From positions 1 to 12,720 of the forward strand of contig CAJPTO010000069.1 in NCBI GenBank assembly GCA_905373605.1: a DNA stretch of 12,720 bases. Reading direction: 5' to 3'. The stretch is from an uncultured Prevotella sp. Its GTDB lineage: Bacteria; Bacteroidota; Bacteroidia; Bacteroidales; Bacteroidaceae. The translations under genes were made by a program, and so were the position numbers. Below the pieces are notes generated by a model. That model was not told the origin of the DNA, did no database searches, and was given only the letters and a program-made list of their open reading frames with translations. Positions within the stretch are counted from its first letter, which is position 1. Every line of letters begins with the position of its first letter. Shown piece after piece: positions 7,601 through 12,720 of this stretch.

Positions 7601-7734
7601 CCCGTGAGGGGTTCTCCCCTTTCGTCCATCACTTCTCCTGCCACCATGAACCTGTTTTGTTGGGCAACGGCGGCCAAAGCCAACAACGAAGCCACAAACA
7701 GCATGCAAAGTCTTTGTGTTATTGAATGTTTCAT
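4648..7734 (-). CDS. susC: SusC/RagA-family TonB-dependent outer-membrane transporter
   Basis: 1028 residues. The signal peptide ends at AAVAQQ (about residue 25). A carboxypeptidase-regulatory-like domain follows (about 27-103; VAGEVMDERGEPLTGVTI, TYVGYKE), then a TonB-box-like DEVVVLGTG (110-118). The plug domain is about 125-240, with SISNMLGGNVPGI, FWIRGISTFG, VLIDGVEG and VLKDASATAIYG. The rest is the 22-strand-type barrel, ending in the aromatic residue of a BAM signal (LQLNVNF). No N-terminal STN domain is present, so the protein is unlikely to signal through an ECF anti-sigma partner. It imports oligosaccharides using TonB energy together with the adjacent SusD lid. The gene lies 30 bases after the IPT/NHL gene and 15 bases before susD. 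Substrate not determinable from sequence. Confidence 0.97.
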   Translation of the reverse strand: MKHSITQRLCMLFVASLLALAAVAQQNRFMVAGEVMDERGEPLTGVTIATDNKAVTGAITDLDGKFRIKDIPAGTTLIFTYVGYKEHKEKVSFAQERMKIVLQPNIDALDEVVVLGTGTQKKINLTGAVTTIDPTALEAPATSISNMLGGNVPGIIAVTRSGEPGNDFSEFWIRGISTFGASTSALVLIDGVEGNLNDLDASDVESFTVLKDASATAIYGVQGANGVVIVTTKQGKAGKMHINFKSNLIMSESARMPNYVGAYDYALLANEARMSRDQAPIYNDTELELFRTGLDPDLYPNTNWRDVILKDRVWQNQHFLSVSGGGTNARYYTSLSVLNKDAIFKQDKSANKYNTNVNYHKYNFLTKVDVNVTKSTTMTMKLNQTIVDQNSPGFGKVSDNSALWGAQANLTPVTMPVKYSNGALSAFGTNADQMSPYVQLNFTGFKETRRLDTNISVGLNQDLSFVTKGLSIRGMFSYSGESVHNTYRTKNPDLYKATGRYADGTLQMLRTIGKKDLTFDKYVYNARSYQWEVLPEYARTFGDHEVGSTARFYLKSTTNSEANDNIAAIPHRYESLSGRVAYNYKRTYFAEVNLGYTGSEQFPKGHRFGLFPAVSGGWIPTQYELVQKTVPWLNYLKVRASYGLVGNDQIGGTRFPYLTTIVGGNAGWNALYGSSKEGQVGTDGLVWEEARKFDIGLDVHLFKDMITLTVDFFRDKRKNIFQQRASVPIEVGLESLPWANVGSMESHGADGNITFTKAFAKDWQVTARANFTYSRNKVTNWEQADVRYPYGYYTGKPYGTLRGLVAMGLFRDWDDIESSPKQTFESKVYPGDIKYKDVNGDGVVNDFDVVPLSYSNTPEIQWGFAPEVRWKNLTVSALFEGTGHSQFFYGGTGYYPFAWGETGNVLDIVANQSNRWTPREVSGTPDTENPNARFPRMTYGENKNNNRASTFWLADNAYVRFKTLQVRYRYAHSWLKRVLAIQNVDLSFIMNNICTWDNIKLWDPGQVASNGAAYPIQRTYTLQLNVNF

Positions 7735-7764
7735 CTTTTCAATTGCTTTATAGGTAAGGGACGT

Positions 7765-9066
7765 TTATTCGATGGCAAACTTTTTTAAGCTTCTTCCCCA
7801 TCCTTGGATGATAAAGAAATTGCCGTCGCTGTCTATGCAGATGTCGTAAGGATATTGAAAGCGTGCTTCCAAGGGCAGGCCATCTACCGCTCCCTCTGAT
7901 TGGAACTTGCCGGCCACAGTTGTCACCATTCCGGTGATACGGTCTATCTTACGGATGGTATGCCCCATCGATTCGGTGAAATACATGTTGCCGTCTACAT
8001 CGAAAGCCATGCCCGTTGGGTTCCTCAATGTGGCTTGCAGGCGTGGTCCATCGCTGCCGCCAACGCCGTTAAAGCCTGCATACTCTTCCACCGTCTTACC
8101 GTCTTGGCTCACCTTGTAAATGCCTTGGCCGTTTTGCAAGGATAGATAGAAACACTTTTCCACGGGGTTCCATACCAGATACGAAATGTTCTTGTCCACT
8201 TTCCCACAATTTTCATTCAGCACTTCCACTTCTTCAGGATTTTCTATGAGCAATCGCCCCAGTTTTCCATTGTGGTCGCGAAAATAAAGGTGCTTCTCGT
8301 CGTCGGTAAGTGCGCAAGCAAAGATTTCGCCATCAAATCCGGCGATGCCTGTCGCCAGTTTTTTGGGTGCCCAAGCGTTGGCTTGGTCGAACACCAACAC
8401 AAGATGGGGCTTGGTTAGTTGCACCAGATAGAAACGTGTGCCATCGCGCGTTACGGCAGGTTTGCCGAAGTTGGCCCCCGTATAGAGCGTGGTCACCTTG
8501 TCATCATCTGGTGCGACCAGGCGCACGCGGTTGTTTCGGCCTTCCACCATCACCACATTGTTGCCCTTGAGCACGCCAACGCCATACATATATTCAAAGC
8601 GTGCCTCGGCCAACGTGCCGTCTACATACCCTGCTTGCCCGCCTGTTACGGTTGTTACGCGCTCAACCTTGGTATAATGGAACGTTTGTGGCACGGTGGT
8701 TGGCTGGTTGTCGGCCACGCTAACGGTAACAGTGTTGTCGCCATTCTCTTGTTTTGGCACGATACCGTAAAGGGTGGTGCCGTTGCTGCTAACAACAGTG
8801 GCGCGGCGATTGCCGTTGAACAGCACCTTAATCTTAGACACATCGGTGCCGAAATTGGAACCTTTAAGCACGAAACGGGTGAGATAGCCGCCCGAGTCGG
8901 GCAAAAGCGATGTCACTTGCACGGGTTGCGATGCGTCGAAAGCAGGACCGGTAACGGTTGTTGGCTCGAAAGAATAGTTCTCGGAACACGAAACCCATCC
9001 CAACACCACAGGCAACAGCCAGGCAAATGCCCTTAGCTTGCTTCTCTTTTTGTTGGAAGTTGTCAT
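7765..9066 (-). CDS. IPT/TIG-NHL propeller lipoprotein, probable surface glycan-binding protein
   Basis: 433 residues. The N-terminus is a hydrophobic signal ending VLGWVSC with C27 as lipobox cysteine; the W at -3 is unusual, but SEN after the cysteine fits a Bacteroidota lipoprotein. Residues about 49-132 form an IPT/TIG immunoglobulin-like domain (SLLPDSGGYLTRFVLKGSNFG; VLFNGNRRATVV). Residues about 135-433 form an NHL-type beta-propeller: ADG/DG-type openings (VDGTLAEARF, SDGPRLQATLRNP, VDGLPLEARFQYP) lead into GMAFDVDGNMYFTE and DICIDSDGNFFII strands, with VTTVAG loops. Proteins of this architecture are common next to SusC/SusD and are thought to bind glycan outside the cell; no catalytic residues are recognisable. 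It is probably the first gene of the SusC/D operon, with a TAACTTTG box about 50 bases upstream of its ATG. Confidence 0.9.
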   Translation of the reverse strand: MTTSNKKRSKLRAFAWLLPVVLGWVSCSENYSFEPTTVTGPAFDASQPVQVTSLLPDSGGYLTRFVLKGSNFGTDVSKIKVLFNGNRRATVVSSNGTTLYGIVPKQENGDNTVTVSVADNQPTTVPQTFHYTKVERVTTVTGGQAGYVDGTLAEARFEYMYGVGVLKGNNVVMVEGRNNRVRLVAPDDDKVTTLYTGANFGKPAVTRDGTRFYLVQLTKPHLVLVFDQANAWAPKKLATGIAGFDGEIFACALTDDEKHLYFRDHNGKLGRLLIENPEEVEVLNENCGKVDKNISYLVWNPVEKCFYLSLQNGQGIYKVSQDGKTVEEYAGFNGVGGSDGPRLQATLRNPTGMAFDVDGNMYFTESMGHTIRKIDRITGMVTTVAGKFQSEGAVDGLPLEARFQYPYDICIDSDGNFFIIQGWGRSLKKFAIE

Positions 9067-9115
9067 TGTCTTATTCAGCTTTTAGTTATGTATTGATGTT
9101 TATACTTGCCTGCCA

Positions 9116-9123
9116 CAAAGTTA
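9116..9123 (-). promoter_or_regulatory. Candidate -7 box TAACTTTG for the IPT/NHL-susC-susD operon
   Basis: On the minus strand TAACTTTG matches the Bacteroidota primary-sigma -7 consensus TAnnTTTG exactly. A start site a few bases downstream would give a 5' UTR of roughly 40 bases before the ATG at 9066. I see no good TTTG-type -33 element at the expected distance, so the promoter may need an activator, which is typical for PULs. It suggests that the five genes to its left can be transcribed separately from the GH gene. Confidence 0.5.
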
Positions 9124-9208
9124 GATTAAACATCAACATGCGTGTTACACTTATTGTTAATTGTGGTATGATGGTTGTGAAAACATCGTGTGGGACGATT
9201 TTCAGTGG

Positions 9209-9272
9209 GTTGACGAGCTAACATGTTGACGAGTTAACAAGTTGAAAAGTTAACAAGTTAACTAATAAACGA
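9209..9272. repeat. 8-bp-period tandem repeat of GTTRACRA type
   Basis: Eight consecutive 8-mers can be laid out: GTTGACGA, GCTAACAT, GTTGACGA, GTTAACAA, GTTGAAAA, GTTAACAA, GTTAACTA, ATAAACGA. Alternation also gives a 16-bp period over 9209-9256. Several units contain the palindrome GTTAAC. The array lies in the 269-base spacer between the GH gene and the IPT/NHL gene, 85 bases or more upstream of the TAACTTTG box. Similar GTTAACAA/GTTAACGA strings are, from memory, common between genes in Prevotella and relatives, so this is probably a species-typical intergenic repeat. The rest of the spacer shows no gene and no clear terminator for the GH gene. Confidence 0.85.
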
Positions 9273-9335
9273 GGCAATTAAACCCGTTCTTTTTGTCTAC
9301 AACCTGCACCCCGTTTCCCCCAATGTCAGCATCAT

Positions 9336-12300
9336 CTATTGTCCCACAACCTTTTTTGCCGTGCCGTCGGCATATCGAACAATGCCAATGGTGCCTCGGG
9401 GCAAGCGGTTGACGCGGCGGCCAGTAAGGTCGTAGATGGCAACGATGTGGCTCGATGTGTCGTTAACGCGGAGAATGGCAGTGGGCGTGTCGGCAATGAT
9501 GGCCTTTTCGAGCTTCACGTAGTCGAAGAAAAGGAAGGGGTTCTTGGTGGATGTGCTGTTGTCGGCCACGTAACCCAGGCTGAACACCACATCGGCATCT
9601 TGCTCAACGTAGAAGTCGTCGGTGGTCGTTACCGCCCATTGGCCATCGCTGAGCGCGCCCAGATGCACATATGCGGGTGCTGTGCCTTGCACTTCATAGC
9701 CGCAACGGCTCTGAACATGGGTTGCAGCATTGGCCATTGCGCAGACAGCAAAGCTGAAACGGTAATGCCCTTTGCTTAAACGCACCTGTTGTTGGTAGAA
9801 ACTAGGCGCGCGCCAACCTTGGTTTATGCCCAACACGCCGCCCTCGGTGTTGCCCATTTGGTTGGTTGCAGGCACCTGTTTGCCGTTAAGGGTAAAATTG
9901 CTTCCCACCTTAAACACGGCCGAAGAGCCAAAGTCGGCATCGCAAGTGGTGGTCCATGCCTGTGCGTTGAGGTGCTTGTCCTTGCCGTTTGTGAGGTTGG
10001 CGGTTTGGAAATCGGCCGCGTTGTCGAAGCCCGCATTTGCAAACACATCGGTGGTAACGTCTTTCCACACCACCTCATTTCCGCCATCGTCCACTTGGCT
10101 AAGGTCGGCTTGCTCCAGTTTCACATAGTCGAAGAAGAGGAAAGGGTTGGTGGTGGAGGTTGAATTTGCGGCAACGAAACCCAGCGAGAGCGTAACGTTG
10201 GCGGCCTGTTTCAAGGTAAAGGCGTTGAGTGTGCGTCGCTGCCACTGCCCCTTTTCCATCTGTGTGAGGTTGTCGAAGACGCTTCCTTGCCCTTCCACTT
10301 GGAAACCGCAGCGGTTAACGAAGGCCGAAGCGTCCGACATGTTGCAGACGGCATACGACAAGCGATAAGTGCCGGCCGGAAGGTTAAGGGTTTGGGTGTA
10401 GCTGTTCTGCTTTCCCCACCCTTGGCTAACGCCCAAAAGGCCGCCTTCTGCTGTTCCGGCCGCATTTGTTGCAGGCACATTCTTGCCGTTCAGCGTGAAT
10501 TCACTGCCCACACCGAACACGCCGCCGCTGCCGTTAGCATCTGTAGCGGCCGTTTTCCACGCAGTAGCGGGCTTATGGTTTTCTGCACCATTGGTTAGGT
10601 TGGCTTGTTGGAAGTCGGCTTCGTTGTCAAAGCCGGCGTTCACCACATAATTGTCGGTAACATCGTTCCACTTAGCCTTTGCCGAAACCACAAAGCAGCT
10701 CACAGCCTGCGAAAGAACGGGCTTATTGTTGTTGCCAATGGGATAGCTGGCAATGCGGTATGTGTTTGTTCCGTTGGCGGCTTTGTGGGCGAAAGTGTAG
10801 GCCGCGCCGCCTTTTGAGTGGGCATCTTTGGGCGCAATTGTTGCAATGCGCTGGTAAGCAAGCGTTCCTGGGCGGCGATACATCACCACGAGCGAGTCTA
10901 TCATGTCGCCATTGGGGTCGTTCCATGCCAAGTTAAGTGTGCGCGAAGCCTCATCGAACGTGGCCGTCAGCCCGTTGGCAGGCAAACAAACCACGTTTGG
11001 CACTTTCTGTATCGAGGCATCGTAGCCCAATCCCTCGTCCATGCCGGCATAATATTCGCCCAAGAGCGACAGCTGGCCGTCTTTATGCAGCTTCGAGGCA
11101 TCGGCCTCCCAGTTCCAATAAGCGTAACGCTCCACGTATTTCGTCTTGTTGAGGGTTTCGAGGATAGGCCTTGTGCCTTCCAGACACTTCTGTTGGTTGG
11201 CTTTCGAGAACGAGTTCTTGCCGTCGGGTGCAGCCGAAAAAATGCCGTTCTTGTTCCAACTGGCACCCCAAACCCATTCTGAAATCCATATTGGGCGGCC
11301 GCCATACGAGCGGTAATAGTTTTCCATCTTGTCGAAACCACTTGCCCAATAGCAGTGCAGGTCCAACAAGTCGCACCTCCAACCGCGTGCATCCACGCTG
11401 TCGATGAATGCGCGCAGGTGTCCCCAACTGCCATCGTGCGATGTTTCAGAACAAAGACGCATGCCCGTTCTCATCAGGTTTTGCCAGTTGTCCAACACCT
11501 GTTCCACACTTTGCGGATGGTCGTCGGCCGCGTTGCCCGGCTCATTGTTGGTTTTCATGTGGCAAGTGCCCTCCCTGCTTCCGCAAGCGGCGGCCGAAGG
11601 CCAGTCTTCGTAGATGTGATTAACCACCCATTCCACATCGGGCAATGTGGAAGTGTTGCCCGTTGCCCAATCGTAACACCAGCCACTGCCCACAGCGGCG
11701 TTGAGCTTTGCATCGCCCGTGGAGGCCAATCCCGCCTTGTGCACGTTGAACCATCTAAACAAACGGTAGCTAGACACGCGTGCGGCCATGTTCGTAGGCA
11801 GGTTTATCTCGAGGTCTTCCTTGTCGGCAATGAAGCAACGGCTGTATCCCCATCCGCCAGTTCCCAGTGCAAAGGTAACCATATAGCCGCGTTTGAGGGT
11901 GAAAGAGCGTATTTTGTTGTTCAGCGTTTCGGCCGTAAGGGTCTTCATAAACCCACCTTCGTGCCCTTCGGTGTAACTGTTGCAAGCCGTTCCCTGCATG
12001 TTGTCTTCGGTGTAGCAGGTAAGGGGTTTAACGTTTTTGTCGTAAGGCAAGACGATTGCGCCGCGGTCGAACATCCGCACTTGGCAATTCTCGCCGTCAA
12101 CGGCTTTCACTCCTTTTATATATAGGTGGTCCATCCACGTGCTGAGCACCACACTGGGTTTCACGGCCTTGATAATCACCACCGCTTTGTTGGTGTTCAC
12201 GATGTCGATGCTGCCTGTGGTGGTGAAAGGCTGGGCAGAAGTGACGACATAGTCGGCATCTTGGTCGAGCCTGACGCCCTCGGTCACTTGCTCAACGCTA

Positions 12301-12377
12301 ACGATGTCGTTGGCAAAAGCTAGGCTGGAAGGCACAAAGAGCAGTGCTGCCAGCATGGTTTTAAGTATAGGTTTCAT
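9336..12377 (-). CDS. Secreted modular glycoside hydrolase, GH128/Asl1-like catalytic domain
   Basis: 1013 residues. A signal peptide (about 1-22) without lipobox is followed by a region of unknown family (about 23-195, probably beta-sandwich). The catalytic TIM-barrel-like core is about 196-425: GWCYDW (232-237), MKTNNEP with the predicted acid/base E279, DLLDLHCYW (336-344) and RPIWISEW with the predicted nucleophile E367. These match the Glyco_hydro_cc/GH128 pattern (NEPD, D-x-x-x-x-H-x-Y, TEF/TEW). GH128 enzymes hydrolyse beta-1,3-glucan; distance from characterised members leaves the substrate open. Then come a fibronectin III-like domain (about 463-562), two near-identical modules (573-757, 774-959) and a 50-residue tail with IYDLTGRRVNRLPRG, resembling a type IX secretion sorting tail. 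First gene of the cluster, 269 bases ahead of the next. A mainly binding protein is less likely, since both catalytic Glu are present. Confidence 0.85.
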   Translation of the reverse strand: MKPILKTMLAALLFVPSSLAFANDIVSVEQVTEGVRLDQDADYVVTSAQPFTTTGSIDIVNTNKAVVIIKAVKPSVVLSTWMDHLYIKGVKAVDGENCQVRMFDRGAIVLPYDKNVKPLTCYTEDNMQGTACNSYTEGHEGGFMKTLTAETLNNKIRSFTLKRGYMVTFALGTGGWGYSRCFIADKEDLEINLPTNMAARVSSYRLFRWFNVHKAGLASTGDAKLNAAVGSGWCYDWATGNTSTLPDVEWVVNHIYEDWPSAAACGSREGTCHMKTNNEPGNAADDHPQSVEQVLDNWQNLMRTGMRLCSETSHDGSWGHLRAFIDSVDARGWRCDLLDLHCYWASGFDKMENYYRSYGGRPIWISEWVWGASWNKNGIFSAAPDGKNSFSKANQQKCLEGTRPILETLNKTKYVERYAYWNWEADASKLHKDGQLSLLGEYYAGMDEGLGYDASIQKVPNVVCLPANGLTATFDEASRTLNLAWNDPNGDMIDSLVVMYRRPGTLAYQRIATIAPKDAHSKGGAAYTFAHKAANGTNTYRIASYPIGNNNKPVLSQAVSCFVVSAKAKWNDVTDNYVVNAGFDNEADFQQANLTNGAENHKPATAWKTAATDANGSGGVFGVGSEFTLNGKNVPATNAAGTAEGGLLGVSQGWGKQNSYTQTLNLPAGTYRLSYAVCNMSDASAFVNRCGFQVEGQGSVFDNLTQMEKGQWQRRTLNAFTLKQAANVTLSLGFVAANSTSTTNPFLFFDYVKLEQADLSQVDDGGNEVVWKDVTTDVFANAGFDNAADFQTANLTNGKDKHLNAQAWTTTCDADFGSSAVFKVGSNFTLNGKQVPATNQMGNTEGGVLGINQGWRAPSFYQQQVRLSKGHYRFSFAVCAMANAATHVQSRCGYEVQGTAPAYVHLGALSDGQWAVTTTDDFYVEQDADVVFSLGYVADNSTSTKNPFLFFDYVKLEKAIIADTPTAILRVNDTSSHIVAIYDLTGRRVNRLPRGTIGIVRYADGTAKKVVGQ
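9501..10661 (-). repeat. Tandem duplicated binding-type module inside the GH gene
   Basis: Residues 573-757 (bases 10107-10661) and 774-959 (bases 9501-10058) of the GH are homologous, with a period of about 201 residues. Shared landmarks in order are NAGFDN, ADFQ-ANLTNG, a TAW/QAW tryptophan motif, FTLNGK-VPATN, EGG-LG-QGW, GTYR/GHYR-SYAV/SFAV, RCGF/RCGY, and NPFLFFDYVKLE. The fold is probably a beta-sandwich carbohydrate-binding module; I do not recognise a numbered CBM family. Conserved aromatics (W, Y, F) in both copies could bind glycan. The high similarity suggests a fairly recent internal duplication or gene conversion. Confidence 0.85.
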
Positions 12378-12593
12378 GTCTATAAGGATAATATTGTTGA
12401 TAAAACTTTTTTTTTACGCCTGCTTGGGATAAAATGCAACTGCTTTTGCCGAAGGTTTCGTCGTAAAGATGAGCAATTGCACCAACTGCCGCCATGCGGT
12501 TGGCCGGTTGTTTCACACCATTCGTTCGTCCAGACAATGCAGATGGCAGTTTAAGTCGCGTTTTGTTGCGATGCCATTTGCGTTGCATTATGG
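12378..12593. other. Leader region of the GH gene, no gene found
   Basis: No convincing coding frame. Reading leftward towards the ATG at 12377 there is a run of nine A (12407-12415) about 30 bases upstream of the start, then an A/T-rich stretch without a Shine-Dalgarno sequence. No TAnnTTTG box is present; the nearest candidate pair, TTG (12437-12439) and TAAAAAAA (12409-12416) 20 bases apart, matches only weakly. A short inverted repeat (12482-12489 / 12496-12503, one G-T pair) is visible. The gene's promoter is probably here or within the adjacent repeat array, but I cannot place it. Confidence 0.5.
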
Positions 12594-12681
12594 GTGTCTG
12601 GCATATGCCAGACACGTGTACGGCATAAGGCAGACACGTGTACGGCATAAGACAGACACGTGTACGGCATATGCCAGACAC
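12594..12681. repeat. Four tandem 22-bp palindrome-like units upstream of the GH gene
   Basis: Units are 12594-12615, 12616-12637, 12638-12659 and 12660-12681, each exactly 22 bp. The first is a perfect palindrome (GTGTCTGGCAT and its reverse complement). The fourth is palindromic except for GTGTAC in place of GTGTCT. The middle two keep GTGTACGGCATAA and CAGACAC but lose symmetry in the centre. Every unit ends CAGACAC and starts GTGT; the three internal junctions create ACACGTGT. The whole block starts and ends with inverted 11-mers, so it could fold into one long imperfect hairpin. It lies 217-304 bases upstream of the GH start codon. It may be a cluster of operator sites or an interspersed palindromic element; the 39 bases beyond it to the window end show nothing I can identify. 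Confidence 0.9.
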
Positions 12682-12720
12682 CTGTATAGCGCATCACTGG
12701 CAATGACGAAGCGTGCAGTT

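Noticed and set aside
9273..9335. Terminator directly after the GH stop codon
   Set aside because: AACGGGG and AACGGGT occur in direct, not inverted, orientation, so no stable stem with a U tract forms. Readthrough into the IPT/NHL gene remains possible.
12409..12439. Promoter pair TTG / TAAAAAAA for the GH gene
   Set aside because: Only the TA of the -7 consensus is matched; the A run makes the match uninformative.
12361..12681. Minus-strand 106-codon frame upstream of the GH gene
   Set aside because: Most of its N-terminal part is the translated 22-bp repeat, it has no recognisable domain, and it overlaps the GH start in another frame.

Overview
The window looks like one polysaccharide utilization locus (PUL) of a Bacteroidota bacterium, most likely Prevotella or a close relative. 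The evidence is an adjacent SusC/SusD pair, lipoproteins with acidic residues after the lipobox cysteine, mostly absent Shine-Dalgarno sequences, a perfect TAnnTTTG -7 promoter box, and a secreted enzyme ending in a YDLTGRRV-type tail. The genus is inferred from style only. All six genes lie on the minus strand, so transcription runs from right to left.

Right to left: (1) 12378-12720 is a non-coding leader holding four tandem 22-bp palindrome-like units (12594-12681). (2) 9336-12377 encodes a 1013-residue secreted glycoside hydrolase with a GH128/Asl1-like catalytic core, two tandem copies of a roughly 200-residue binding-type module and a short sorting-tail-like C-terminus. (3) 9067-9335 is a spacer with an 8-bp-period GTTRACRA array and a TAACTTTG promoter box. 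(4) 7765-9066 encodes an IPT/TIG plus NHL-propeller lipoprotein, probably a surface glycan-binding protein. (5) 4648-7734 is SusC-like. (6) 2665-4632 is SusD-like. (7) 1724-2626 encodes a DUF1735/DUF4361 lipoprotein, a second likely glycan-binding protein. (8) 1583-1723 is a spacer that can fold into competing hairpins. (9) 257-1582 encodes a secreted BNR_4 seven-bladed-propeller-type protein, related to PL24/PL25 lyases and GH145-type enzymes. (10) 1-256 holds a 19-unit tandem array of CTAGGNNNN (9-bp period) that begins inside the stop codon of gene (9), then a perfect 15-bp inverted repeat and a minus-strand terminator-like hairpin.

Working model (inference): the GH128-like enzyme cuts a polymer at or outside the cell surface. 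The three surface lipoproteins and SusC capture and import the fragments, and the periplasmic or secreted BNR_4 protein processes them further. GH128 suggests beta-1,3-glucan, whereas the BNR_4 relatives act on rhamnose/uronic-acid linkages, so the substrate is unclear. No regulator, sulfatase or exo-glycosidase is present, so the locus may continue beyond the right edge or be very compact. The most unusual non-coding structures are the CTAGG array at the operon end, the alternative hairpins before the BNR_4 gene, and the palindrome array upstream of the GH gene.
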